Assembly: GCF_900218065.1 (NCBI RefSeq)
Contig: NZ_OBMU01000001.1
Coordinates: forward strand, 1,994,882-2,058,881
Direction: 5' to 3'
Source: Novosphingobium sp. Chol11
GTDB taxonomy: Bacteria > Pseudomonadota > Alphaproteobacteria > Sphingomonadales > Sphingomonadaceae
DNA length: 64,000 bases
Positions 17,805 through 34,817 of this stretch are shown here, in pieces. A model generated the notes under the pieces. That model saw only the letters and a program-made list of their open reading frames with translations. It was not told the origin of the DNA and did not search any database. Both the position numbers and the translations under genes were made by a program. How positions within the stretch are numbered: position 1 is the first letter of the stretch; each line of letters starts with the position of its first letter.

Positions 17805-19139
17805 CTACCTCAAATGCCGCCGCACCGCCGCCGCCCGCATCACAAAACCGCCCATGGAAGCCACCAGCACCCCCAGTGCCGCCCCCTGCGCACCCAGCCG
17901 GGGCAACAACACCACCAGCAGCGCGCCCAAGATCGCGCATTCCACCAGCCGCACCATCACCGTCAGCCGCTGCCGGTCGATCGTCATCAGGATGGGATCG
18001 AAACTGACTCCCGCCATCTCGATCGCCGCCGCGCCCGCCAGCAACAACAGCAACGGATAGGCAGGCAGGTATGCCGCGCCGGACATCTTGACCAGCACCC
18101 ACTCCCCGACCAGCCAGAGCATCAGGATGATGAATATGGCGCTCAAGGCCGCAGCCGCGCTGATCTGCCGCGACAGCTTGCGCAGCGCGCTCATGTCGCC
18201 TTCCTGCCCGCCGCGCATATGATGGCGCGTGGACTCGGCAAAGATCGCGCGCGACATGAGCTGCGAGAAAGTCGTCATCGCATTGCCCAGCTGCGCCGCC
18301 AGCCGGTAATATCCAGCCCCCGTGGTGCCCGCGAACATGCCCACCAGGAAAATCGGCACATTGTTGATCAGCGCCAGCAGGCTGAGGTTGATGTTGCTCG
18401 CGACCGAAAAGTTGAGGATGCCGGGAAAGTGCCGCCGCGCCTCACCTATCCCGACCGGCTTCACCGCGCCGATGTGACTGCGGCCATAGCGAAAGGCGAG
18501 TATCCAGTAGGTCGTGGACACCACCACTTCCGAACAGGCCCAGGCCATCAGGAATCCGAGCGGCGTCGGATTGAACCACCAGGCGATCAGCGCGCCTGCC
18601 ATGCGCGTGATCGGCATCATGCTTTCCGCCAAAGCCGCCGCTGCAAAGCGATCCAGCAGGCGCAATATGCCGACCGCCGTAGACCGCGTGGCCAGCAGCA
18701 CGACGGATGCATAGCCCAGCCCCATCCAGGCGACCTGCCGGTTCCATCCCAGCACCGGCCCCAGCAGCAGCGCAATGGCCGCAGCGAGCGCAATCCCCGC
18801 CACCGCGCTCAGCACATCGATCGTCAACGTCGCGCCCACCAGCCTCGCGAGCGAGGATTCCTGCTCATCCCGCAATGGCGCCTGCCCGAACTTGACCACC
18901 GCCTGCCAGCTGTCGAAGGTCACGATGCGCGCGATGAACTGGGCGATCGCGATGACCAGGCTGAACACGCCGAAGCCCGCCGGACCCATCGTTCTCGTCG
19001 CAATGGCGAGGTAGACAAGGCTCAGCACCGCGCCCAGCCCCTTGCCGCCGAGTAGCCAGCCCGTGTTGCGGACTATGTTCGCAAAGCCACGCTTCTCTCC
19101 CACGCCGCCTGCTATCGCCCGTCTGAACCGACTTATCAT
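17805..19139 (-). CDS. Wzx-type flippase of the MOP superfamily
   Basis: A 444-residue polytopic protein of the polysaccharide-export MATE/Wzx family that translocates lipid-linked sugars across the inner membrane. It opens with GGKGLGAVLSLVYLAIATRTMGPAGFGVFSLV, the usual first helices of oligosaccharide flippases, and has about twelve hydrophobic segments. It is convergent with the GT4 gene and shares the surface-glycan neighbourhood, but is not overlapping with the four-gene unit. ATG 19139 is the first Met of the frame. Confidence 0.82.
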   Translation of the reverse strand: MISRFRRAIAGGVGEKRGFANIVRNTGWLLGGKGLGAVLSLVYLAIATRTMGPAGFGVFSLVIAIAQFIARIVTFDSWQAVVKFGQAPLRDEQESSLARLVGATLTIDVLSAVAGIALAAAIALLLGPVLGWNRQVAWMGLGYASVVLLATRSTAVGILRLLDRFAAAALAESMMPITRMAGALIAWWFNPTPLGFLMAWACSEVVVSTTYWILAFRYGRSHIGAVKPVGIGEARRHFPGILNFSVASNINLSLLALINNVPIFLVGMFAGTTGAGYYRLAAQLGNAMTTFSQLMSRAIFAESTRHHMRGGQEGDMSALRKLSRQISAAAALSAIFIILMLWLVGEWVLVKMSGAAYLPAYPLLLLLAGAAAIEMAGVSFDPILMTIDRQRLTVMVRLVECAILGALLVVLLPRLGAQGAALGVLVASMGGFVMRAAAVRRHLR

Positions 19140-19287
19140 GGCGCCTGATTGCCGAACTCACCGCCGATGCCAAGCGGAATTGTCGGGGCGAAAGCTCAGG
19201 ACGCAACCCAAATAGATGTCTAGCAAGTCGGCCCGTGCCAAAAATATCCCGCTTACCCCAGCCTCTCAATTGCACTATCACCCCCGC

Positions 19288-20232
19288 ATGGCCACGCCTT
19301 CCCTGCGCCAACTCGATATCTTCGCGCAGATGGTGGCGGCGGGCAGCATGGCGCGCTGCGCCCGCGACCTTGGCGTTCCGGTGGAGGACATCGCCCGCGA
19401 CATCGCCTCGCTGGAAATGCGCCTGGGCTACCGCCTTTTCGAAGGGCCCCTCGACCGTCAGCGGCTCACCCCCGCCGGACGCAAGACCGCCGAGGCGATG
19501 ACCCTCCTGTCGCAGGATCAGGAAGAAACTTGGGCGTCCGGAGACGTCGCTCCGCCTCCACCTCCTGCGCCTGCCCCGGCGGAAGCAGCGCCTCCGCAGC
19601 CCTCCCGCCAAGCAGACCGGCAGTCGATCGTCCTCGCCGCGCCCGCCCCCGTTTTCGGTCATTTCCAGGAAGCGCTCGCCGCGTTCGAGGAAGCGAATGA
19701 GGATATCGCGATAACCCTCGACCTCTCCATTCACTTGGGCGAAGAGGCGCGTGCAGCACTGGAGCAGGGCCGCGTCGACATCGCCTATTTCTATGCTTTG
19801 GGGGAGGAGCCGGGGCTACCCTCTCGCTATGGCTGGTCGGAACAGATCAACCTCTATGCCGGAGCGGATCATCCCCTCGCCCGCCGCGACATCGTCACGC
19901 CCGACGATCTCATGATCAGCCCGACTCTGGCAATGGAGCCGCAGAACGGCCTCCGCCGCATCATCGACGAAGCCCTTGCCCGCGATGGCATCCGCATGGG
20001 CGCTCCGGTGCTCGAAACCGACAATATGTTCGACATCATGACGATATTGCGGGAAGGCGCGGGCTGTTTCGCCGCCTTCGGCCCCCTCGCGCGCGACCTC
20101 GGCCGCATGCAAGGCATCCGCCGCCTGCCCCTCGAACGCCCCCTCCCCTCCATAGAGGTCCGGCAAGCCCTGCACCCCCGCGCCGACCCGGATTCCCCCG
20201 CTCACGCCCTCGCGGAATTTCTCTTCCTGTAG
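19288..20232 (+). CDS. LysR-family transcriptional regulator
   Basis: A 314-residue regulator. The N-terminal winged HTH (about 5-65) reads LRQLDIFAQMVAAGSMARCARDLGVP, then SLEMRLGYRLFEG, a normal LysR DNA-binding domain. A Pro/Ala linker (PPPPPAPAPAEAAPPQP) precedes the effector domain (about 110-314). The linker is unusually long and low-complexity for LysR proteins. ATG 19288 gives the canonical LysR opening; an earlier in-frame ATG (19216) adds unrelated residues. The target and inducer are unknown. It is divergent from the flippase gene. Confidence 0.8.
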   Translation: MATPSLRQLDIFAQMVAAGSMARCARDLGVPVEDIARDIASLEMRLGYRLFEGPLDRQRLTPAGRKTAEAMTLLSQDQEETWASGDVAPPPPPAPAPAEAAPPQPSRQADRQSIVLAAPAPVFGHFQEALAAFEEANEDIAITLDLSIHLGEEARAALEQGRVDIAYFYALGEEPGLPSRYGWSEQINLYAGADHPLARRDIVTPDDLMISPTLAMEPQNGLRRIIDEALARDGIRMGAPVLETDNMFDIMTILREGAGCFAAFGPLARDLGRMQGIRRLPLERPLPSIEVRQALHPRADPDSPAHALAEFLFL

Positions 20233-20340
20233 CGAAGCGGGCCTCAAGCGCGCGCACTTTCCAAGCCCCCCCCCGGCCAGTGCCCTGACGCCTCGCCGCG
20301 ATCCTTCGGTCACCTGGAGAAGTAGAACGCGCGCCTCCGC

Positions 20341-20591
20341 TGGAAGAACGGCGGCTCGATCCTCCGAACACCGCGCGGCCGATTTCATTGGCGACTTGCC
20401 GTCCTACCGACGATGCGGCGGAACGCGTGGCGGACTGAACCGCCCGGTCCAGGGCAGACGGTTTGGCGGCCCCTCGCGCAGCTGCTGCCACGCTTCGCCT
20501 GCTCCTTGAGCTCGGCGTCGCGCTGCTCCCGCGATGCTGGACGGCAGACATTACGCGCTTTCCCCATCAGACCCGCGCCATCTCCTTCCAT
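20341..20591 (-). pseudogene. Possible remnant of the 3' end of a HerA-like ATPase gene
   Basis: Two minus-strand frames join into one protein-like segment if a single base near 20492 is skipped. The first has EQRDAELKEQAK; the second continues VAAAARGAAK, SALDRAVQSATRS and GRQVANEIGRAVFGG. The Ala/Lys-rich helix followed by an amphipathic GRQV..GRAVFGG tail resembles the C-terminus of HerA-like (DUF853/YjgR) helicase proteins. Nothing of the ATPase domain is present; upstream lies the 7-mer repeat. This is my recognition from memory, not a search result, and chance similarity is possible. Confidence 0.3.
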
Positions 20592-20689
20592 GAAGCCGTC
20601 AACTCACCGGCAGGGGTGATCGGTAACACCCCAGCTTACCCTCGCGGACGCCGACGCCCATCGCCTTGCGCTCGACGCCCGGATGTCGC

Positions 20690-20878
20690 GATGCCCGATG
20701 CCCGATGCCCGATGCCCGATGCCCGATGCCCGATGCCCGATGCCCGATGCCCGATGCCCGATGCCCGATGCCCGATGCCCGATGCCCGATGCCCGATGCC
20801 CGATGCCCGATGCCCGATGCCCGATGCCCGATGCCCGATGCCCGATGCCCGATGCCCGATGCCCGATGCCCGATGCCC
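20690..20878. repeat. 27 perfect tandem copies of GATGCCC
   Basis: 189 bases made of the 7-mer GATGCCC repeated 27 times without a mismatch, with a degenerate partial copy (GATGTCG) just upstream. Because 7 is not a multiple of 3, all frames are open on both strands and encode the same heptapeptide (RCPMPDA forward, HRASGIG reverse). This explains the long spurious frames here. It sits about 140 bases upstream of the znuD-like gene. Such perfect arrays are slippage-prone. Confidence 0.97.
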
Positions 20879-20956
20879 AGGGTCGAAAAAGGCGCAAGCC
20901 TCGCCGTCAACTGCCTTTGCATCAAGACGAACTGTTTTCCCCGGCAAACTTCCCCA

Positions 20957-20977
20957 TTGATACGTTATAACATTTAA
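20957..20977 (+). promoter_or_regulatory. Candidate Zur-binding site
   Basis: TTGATACGTTATAACATTTAA contains a perfect GTTATAAC palindrome (20964-20971) with AT-rich flanks, matching the core of alphaproteobacterial Zur boxes (GTTATAACAT-type). It lies 43 bases upstream of the start of a receptor with a His-rich loop, as expected for a zinc-repressed promoter. No Zur gene is in the window. Confidence 0.6.
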
Positions 20978-21020
20978 GCTAGGCGCGACCCGCAAACCGT
21001 TTTAATCGAGGCTTTCCTTC

Positions 21021-23186
21021 ATGAATTCCCCCCTGCCGCTCCTCCGAGCCAGCTGCGCCCTCGCCCCGATCTGCCTTGCTTTCCCCGCCATCTCCCAAAC
21101 CACATCCCCCCAGCAGTCCGCCTATCACGACCAGCAGGCTGATATCGTCGTCACCGCCATCATCCCCCGGCGTCAGGGCGACATATTGTCGGGAACGTCG
21201 ATCCTCTCCGGCGCGGAACTGACCCGCGACCTGCGGCCGACAATCGGCGAGACGTTGGCGCGCCAGCCCGGCGTGTCCGCGACATCCTTCGGCCCCAACG
21301 CCTCCCGCCCCGTCCTCCGCGGCTTTCAGGGCGAACGCGTGCGCATCCTGACCGACGGCATCGGCAGTTTCGACGTGTCGAACACCTCGGTCGATCACGC
21401 CGTCGCGATCAATCCGCTGACCGCCGACCGAATCGAAATCCTGCGCGGTCCTTCGGCTCTGCTTTACGGCTCGTCCGCGATTGGCGGCGTGGTCAATGTG
21501 ATCGACAGTCGCATTCCCCGCCGCGTCCCCGACGAACCGGTGCATGTGGACGGCATCGCCACCTATGGCAGCGCAGCCGACGAGCGGACTGTCGCTGGCG
21601 AGATCGAAGTGCCGATCGGCGGAGGCCTGGTCGCGCATGCCGATGGCAGCTACACCAAGACCGGCGACTTGCGGACCGGCGGCTATATCCTCTCCGCTCC
21701 GCTGCGCGCGATCGCCGCCGCGTCTGACGAGGAGGACATCCGGGAGGATGGCCGGCTGCGTGGCAAGCTGCCGAATACGGCGGCGGAAACGTGGGAAGTG
21801 GCAGGCGGCATCGCCTATGTCGGGGACCGGGGCAATCTGGGCTTCTCCGTTTCCCACAGCGAAAATCGATATGGCGTCCCATCGCGTATCGACGTGACGG
21901 AGGCGCACGACCATGACCATGATCATGGCGATGAGGATGATCATGATCATGATCACGGCCATTCCCACGAGGATGTGACGCTCGCTCTGCGGCAGACTCG
22001 CGCCGACCTGCGCGGCGAAGTCGCGGTGAACGGCTCCTTCCTCGACAGCATCCGCCTGCGCGCGGGCTGGGCAACCTATCGGCATGATGAAATCGAGCCG
22101 ACAGGCGAAATCGGCACGACCTTCCGCAACCAATCGATGGAAAGCCGACTGGAATTCATCCAGTCCCGCCGTGGCGTCTGGGATGGTGCGACCGGCGTGC
22201 AATATTTCACCCGCCGCTTTTCAGCGGATGGCGAGGAAAAGTTCCTGCCCCGGAACCAGACAGAGCAGCTGGGCTTCTTCACGCTCCAGTCGATCGATCT
22301 GGGTGATACCCGGCTCGAGGCTGGGGCACGCTACGAGAAGACGCGCCTGCGCTCGGACCCTGACGCCGACCTGTTCATCGCAGGGCAGCGCCGCAGCTTC
22401 GACGCGGTGTCCGCATCCATCGGCGCAAGCCAGCAGGTGGTGCCCGGCTGGCGGCTGGGCCTGAACCTCGCCCGCACCGAACGCGCCCCATCCGCCGAAG
22501 AACTGTTCGCGCGGGGCAATCACGCCGGCACGCAGGCATTCGAGCTTGGCAATCCCGACTTCGGCCTGGAAAAGAGCTGGGGCGTGGAAGGATCGCTGCG
22601 CGGTCAGGGCAACGGTTACACCCTCTCCCTGTCCGCCTATCACAACTGGTTCGACGGCTATATCTACGACGCGATCATCGACGACAGCGTGTGCCAGGCG
22701 GCCAATGGAGGCGCAGAGCTGGAATTTCCCTGTTTCCAATATGCCCAGGCTGACGCGCGCTATTGGGGCATCGAAGTGGAGGGGTCGGTGAAGCTGGCGC
22801 AGCTGGGCCGCTACGCCCTCAACCTCGATGGCGTGGCCGATTATGTCCATGCAACCATCACCGGATCGGGGCCCGCGCCGCGCATCCCGCCGTTCCGCCT
22901 TCTGGGCGGGCTGCAGTTGCAGGATGACCGGCTGACACTGCGCGGCGAGGTGGAGCATAGTTTCGCGCAGGATCGCATCGCCTCTTGGGAAACGCGCACA
23001 GGCGATTTCACGCTGGTCAACGCATCACTGTCGTTCAAGCCGTTCAGCGGCAACGACCGCACCAGCATCACGGTTAGCGCCAACAATATCTTTGATGTGG
23101 AAGCGCGGCGCCACGCCAGCGTGCTCAAGGACTTCGCGCCGCTCGCCGGGCGCGACATCCGCGTGACGGCGCGCCTGTCTATCTGA
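21021..23186 (+). CDS. znuD: TonB-dependent zinc receptor, ZnuD-like
   Basis: A 721-residue outer-membrane receptor with signal peptide, plug domain (about 45-165: DIVVTAIIPRR, RPVLRGFQGERVRILTDG, DRIEILRGPSALLYGSSAIGG) and a long beta barrel ending in RLSI. A His/Asp-rich external loop (about residues 294-318; DHDHDHGDEDDHDHDHGHSH) is the hallmark of ZnuD zinc receptors, where the loop captures Zn2+. A Zur-like palindrome precedes the gene. It takes up zinc, using TonB-ExbBD energy. Symbol by homology; cadmium or other divalent metals are possible ligands. Confidence 0.88.
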   Translation: MNSPLPLLRASCALAPICLAFPAISQTTSPQQSAYHDQQADIVVTAIIPRRQGDILSGTSILSGAELTRDLRPTIGETLARQPGVSATSFGPNASRPVLRGFQGERVRILTDGIGSFDVSNTSVDHAVAINPLTADRIEILRGPSALLYGSSAIGGVVNVIDSRIPRRVPDEPVHVDGIATYGSAADERTVAGEIEVPIGGGLVAHADGSYTKTGDLRTGGYILSAPLRAIAAASDEEDIREDGRLRGKLPNTAAETWEVAGGIAYVGDRGNLGFSVSHSENRYGVPSRIDVTEAHDHDHDHGDEDDHDHDHGHSHEDVTLALRQTRADLRGEVAVNGSFLDSIRLRAGWATYRHDEIEPTGEIGTTFRNQSMESRLEFIQSRRGVWDGATGVQYFTRRFSADGEEKFLPRNQTEQLGFFTLQSIDLGDTRLEAGARYEKTRLRSDPDADLFIAGQRRSFDAVSASIGASQQVVPGWRLGLNLARTERAPSAEELFARGNHAGTQAFELGNPDFGLEKSWGVEGSLRGQGNGYTLSLSAYHNWFDGYIYDAIIDDSVCQAANGGAELEFPCFQYAQADARYWGIEVEGSVKLAQLGRYALNLDGVADYVHATITGSGPAPRIPPFRLLGGLQLQDDRLTLRGEVEHSFAQDRIASWETRTGDFTLVNASLSFKPFSGNDRTSITVSANNIFDVEARRHASVLKDFAPLAGRDIRVTARLSI

Positions 23187-23283
23187 CCAACCTGGTTGAT
23201 TGCGCAATGTGACGATTTCGTTACAAGGCGCGCATGAACCGGGAGCGGCCAGAAGCGCGGCGGGCGTTGGGAGGGGGTGACTG

Positions 23284-24399
23284 ATGCGTCAGATCGCCGC
23301 CCTTCCCTACGCCACCGCCGATGACGGCTCCATGCGTATCCTGCTGATCACGTCGCGCGAAACCCGCCGGTGGGTTATCCCCAAGGGCAATCGTATCAAG
23401 GGCATGGCCTCGCACCGGGCCGCGGAGCTCGAAGCCTATGAAGAGGCGGGCATCCATGGCATTGCCTGCCCCGCCCCCCTGGGCCGCTACCGCTATGACA
23501 AACGCCGCCGCAAAGGTGGCTCGCGCGAAGCCACGGTGGAGGTTTTTCCGCTTGCGGTGACGGGCCAGTTGTCGCAATGGCCCGAACAGGGGCAGAGGGA
23601 ACTGCGCTGGTTTCCGGTCGCCGAGGCCGCGAAGGCAGTCGATGAACCCGATCTCCGAACCATTATCGCGGCCTTTCGCGAACCGCCGCGTGATCCCGGC
23701 TTGTTCATCCGAATGCTGCTGCGGGTCAAGGAATGGCAAAGCGAAAGGACTGGAATGCTGCGGTGGTTTCACGCGCTGATGCCCAAGCAGGGGCGCTTCT
23801 TCGAACAGTTCGAAGATCATGCGGCAACCCTGGTTGCGGGGGCTGACGCGCTCGCCAAGCTGCTGAAGGGCGGCCCGGACATGGACGCGCATATTCAGGA
23901 GATTTCGGCGCGGGAACATGAAGCGGACGATATCATCCGCGAGGTGTTGCAGGACGTCCGCCGAATCTTTGTCACCCCGTTCGACCGCAGCGCCATCACT
24001 GGCCTGATCGGCGTGATGGACGACGCCATCGACCAGATGAACCAGACCGCCAAGGCGATCGCCCTGTTCGAGGTCAAGGATTTCGCGCCGCAGATGCAGG
24101 ATATGAGCGCGCTGATCGTCGAATGCGCCCGCATCACCGCCGAAGCAATGCCGCTGTTGCGCTCGCTCAGCCTCAACTCAGTGCGGCTCCACGATCTGAC
24201 GGAGAGGCTGGTCAAGCTGGAAGGCCACGCAGACATATTGCACGAGGCGGGACTGAAGGCGCTCTACAATCAAGCGCGCCAAGGCAATCCCATGGACTTT
24301 GTCGTCGGCAATGAAATCTACGCCCATCTGGAAAAGGTGACTGATCGGTTTGAGGATGTCGCCAATGAAATCTCCGGCCTCGTGATCGATCACGCCTGA
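23284..24399 (+). CDS. NUDIX hydrolase fused to DUF47 (PhoU-like) domain
   Basis: One open frame of 371 residues holds two domains. Residues about 1-150 form a NUDIX hydrolase of the DIPP-like type. It has RRWVIPKG and a Nudix box whose G, E, EE and G positions match (G-N-R-I-K-G ... LEAYEEAGI), although the first box Glu is Met and the Arg is Leu. Residues 158-371, beginning LRWFHALMPKQGRFFEQFEDHA, form a DUF47 domain, a PhoU-like helical protein. An internal ATG at 23755 has AAAGGA upstream, so DUF47 could also be made separately. The Pit transporter follows at 24528, the usual DUF47 partner, so phosphate-uptake regulation is likely. The fusion is unusual. Confidence 0.8.
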   Translation: MRQIAALPYATADDGSMRILLITSRETRRWVIPKGNRIKGMASHRAAELEAYEEAGIHGIACPAPLGRYRYDKRRRKGGSREATVEVFPLAVTGQLSQWPEQGQRELRWFPVAEAAKAVDEPDLRTIIAAFREPPRDPGLFIRMLLRVKEWQSERTGMLRWFHALMPKQGRFFEQFEDHAATLVAGADALAKLLKGGPDMDAHIQEISAREHEADDIIREVLQDVRRIFVTPFDRSAITGLIGVMDDAIDQMNQTAKAIALFEVKDFAPQMQDMSALIVECARITAEAMPLLRSLSLNSVRLHDLTERLVKLEGHADILHEAGLKALYNQARQGNPMDFVVGNEIYAHLEKVTDRFEDVANEISGLVIDHA

Positions 24400-24527
24400 C
24401 GCCTCTCGCTCCCTCCGCTTGAGCAGAGCCCGGAAAAGAGGCAGCACGCATATGCCGTTTCTCGATCACGCTCGAAGCGAACCGAAGTAGGACGCCTCCA
24501 TCCATGCAGGACAAAGCATAACCCGCC

Positions 24528-25529
24528 ATGGAAGCCCATCTCGCCTTTCCGCTGCTTGTCGCCCTTATCGGGGTGGCGCTTGCATTCGACTTCCTGAACG
24601 GCCTGCATGACGCGGCGAACTCGATCGCCACGATCGTATCGACGCGCGTGTTGAAGCCTCAATATGCCGTGGCCTGGGCGGCCTTTTTCAATTTCATCGC
24701 CTTCCTTTTCTTCGGCCTTCATGTCGCGGAGACGGTCGGCAAGGGCATTGTCGATGCGAGCATCATCGATCCGCAGGTGATCTTCGGGGCTTTGATGGGC
24801 GCGATCGCGTGGAACCTCATCACCTGGGGGCTGGGCATCCCCTCCTCAAGCAGCCACGCCCTGATCGGAGGCCTGCTGGGTGCGGGCACGGCCAAGGCGG
24901 GTTTGAGCGCAGTGGTCTGGAGCGGCGTGTTCAAGACCAGCGCCGCTATTGTGATGTCTCCCGCCATCGGCCTGCTGCTCGCGCTGCTACTGGTGCTGAT
25001 CGTCAGTTGGATCTTCCGCCGCTTCACTCCGCAGGGAGCGGACCGCGTCTTCCGCAAGCTGCAACTCGTCTCCGCCTCGCTCTACTCGCTCGGTCATGGC
25101 GGCAACGACGCGCAAAAGACGATGGGGATCATCGCTGTCCTTCTTTATTCGCAGGGCATGCTTGAAGGCGGCTTCCACGTTCCTTTCTGGGTCGTGATTT
25201 CCTGTCAGGCCGCCATGGGCATCGGCACGCTGCTGGGCGGATGGAAAATCGTCCACACCATGGGATCGAAGATCACGCGCCTCACTCCCGCCCAGGGCTT
25301 CTGCGCGGAAACCGGCGGCGCGATCACGCTGTTCATGGCGACGCATCTTGGCGTCCCGGTATCGACGACCCACACCATCACTGGTGCGATCGTCGGCGTT
25401 GGCGCTTCCCGCCGCCTGTCCGCAGTCCGCTGGAACGTCGCCTCAAGCATTGTCATCGCCTGGGTGGTGACTCTCCCGGCGGCGGCGCTGATCGGTGCGG
25501 GTTTTTACGAACTGACCAGGCTGTTCTGA
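24528..25529 (+). CDS. Pit-family inorganic phosphate transporter
   Basis: A 333-residue polytopic inner-membrane protein of the Pit/PiT family, which imports phosphate with protons as metal-phosphate. It has about ten hydrophobic helices. The duplicated signatures are visible: FDFLNGLHDAANSIATIVSTRV near the N-terminus and GHGGNDAQKTMGIIAVLLYS in the second half. It lies 128 bases downstream of the DUF47-containing gene, the standard pairing. Just after it lies the rpoB leader region. Confidence 0.9.
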   Translation: MEAHLAFPLLVALIGVALAFDFLNGLHDAANSIATIVSTRVLKPQYAVAWAAFFNFIAFLFFGLHVAETVGKGIVDASIIDPQVIFGALMGAIAWNLITWGLGIPSSSSHALIGGLLGAGTAKAGLSAVVWSGVFKTSAAIVMSPAIGLLLALLLVLIVSWIFRRFTPQGADRVFRKLQLVSASLYSLGHGGNDAQKTMGIIAVLLYSQGMLEGGFHVPFWVVISCQAAMGIGTLLGGWKIVHTMGSKITRLTPAQGFCAETGGAITLFMATHLGVPVSTTHTITGAIVGVGASRRLSAVRWNVASSIVIAWVVTLPAAALIGAGFYELTRLF

Positions 25530-25702
25530 CGTTCACCCCTTCACAAGCGGCGGCCTTATCTCTATATGGCGTTTTGAAAATCCGGTCCTTGCAAGCTTTC
25601 CGGCAAGCGTGGACCGTCCCCTGGATCGCCCGGGGACCGGCTTCGAATAGCGCGCGAAACCGGCGGGATTGGGCGACATTAGTGGGTCACAAGGTGCTGA
25701 CA

Positions 25703-25736
25703 GTGCGGATCGGACAGTCCCGGCCCGCACTTTTTT
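25703..25736 (+). terminator. Candidate terminator between pit and rpoB
   Basis: GTGCGG (25703-25708) pairs with CCGCAC (25725-25730), with a partly paired inner segment, and is followed directly by six T residues. It lies in the 308-base gap between the Pit gene and rpoB, so it may end the phosphate operon or act as an attenuator in the rpoB leader. The rest of the gap holds no gene that I can see. Confidence 0.45.
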
Positions 25737-25837
25737 GCGTGGCGGCATAGGCGCGAATCAGCGCTTGGACTCGTCTCGTCAGGCTGAATTTTCGCTGTGA
25801 TGCGAATAAATGCGACGAACTACAGGCAGGAAACGCA

Positions 25838-30004
<4,167 letters not shown>

Positions 30005-30089
30005 GGGAACCTCGGAGCGCTGTCTCCCGAAGGCAGCGCTCTCTCCCCTCTCCTCGCCCCGAAAATTTACCCTCTAGAGGGAATGAGAA

Positions 30090-34346
<4,257 letters not shown>

Positions 34347-34361
34347 CCTTTTGAAATGAAA

Positions 34362-34391
34362 GGAGCCGCTTCCTACATTGGAAGCGGCTCC
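34362..34391. other. Hairpin just after rpoC
   Basis: GGAGCCGCTTC (34362-34372) and GAAGCGGCTCC (34381-34391) form a perfect 11-bp stem with an 8-base loop. There is no T-run, so it is not a classic terminator by itself. It may be an mRNA 3' stabiliser or a pause site before the terminator 35 bases further on. Confidence 0.7.
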
Positions 34392-34425
34392 CAAGCCCAT
34401 CAACCCCACAAGGGGTGATGAAAAG

Positions 34426-34463
34426 AGCCCGCCGGACCTGACAGCGTGTCCGGCGGGCTTTTT
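34426..34463 (+). terminator. Rho-independent terminator of the rpoBC operon
   Basis: AGCCCGCCGGAC (34426-34437) pairs perfectly with GTCCGGCGGGCT (34448-34459) across a 10-base loop, and the stem is followed by a run of five T residues (34459-34463). This is a very stable GC-rich terminator, placed 80 bases after the rpoC stop. Confidence 0.9.
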
Positions 34464-34563
34464 CATGGCCGAAGTGCGCGGCATTTTTCCGGCGCAAGCC
34501 CCTTGACCAGCCGATCCAACCAGCCTATTTGCGCGCTTCCAATGCGGGCGACCCCCGCCTTGG

Positions 34564-34637
34564 TGCCCGATCCTCTAATGGTAAGAGAGCGGACTCTGAC
34601 TCCGTCAATCAAGGTTCGAATCCTTGTCGGGCATCCA
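34564..34637 (+). tRNA. tRNA-Gln (anticodon CTG)
   Basis: A full cloverleaf of 74 nt. Acceptor TGCCCGA pairs with TCGGGCA; D-stem CTCT/AGAG; anticodon stem GCGGA/TCCGT around loop CTCTGAC (anticodon CTG, reading CAG); T-stem CAAGG/CCTTG with loop TTCGAAT. CCA is encoded at the 3' end. It lies about 100 bases after the rpoBC terminator. It is also the border between the conserved part of the window and the accessory region. Confidence 0.95.
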
Positions 34638-34817
34638 ATAAACAAGATGCTGCCAGTTTCTTGCATTAGCCTATCGGAACGCTAACACTCCGGCAAACTT
34701 ACGGCGCGGCGCGCTCCCCTGCGCTCAAGGTCGAGCACTCCTCCAGCGCTGTCAGCCGCGCAAGCTGGCTGCCCTGACCGTATCTTTTGAAGACAGGCGT
34801 AGCGGGACGCTAGATGA

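Noticed and set aside
20690..20878. CRISPR array
   Set aside because: A pure 7-base tandem repeat without spacers; no cas gene is near.
20599..20995. Repetitive proteins (MPDARCP and ASGIGHR repeats) across the GATGCCC array
   Set aside because: All frames of a 7-mer array are open by arithmetic; no ribosome site, no sequence outside the array and no family support a gene.
34564..34637. tRNA-Gln as insertion site of the whole 34.6-55.7 kb region
   Set aside because: I looked for a second copy of its 3' end in the window and found none; the nearest integrase pairs with a tRNA-Thr fragment instead.
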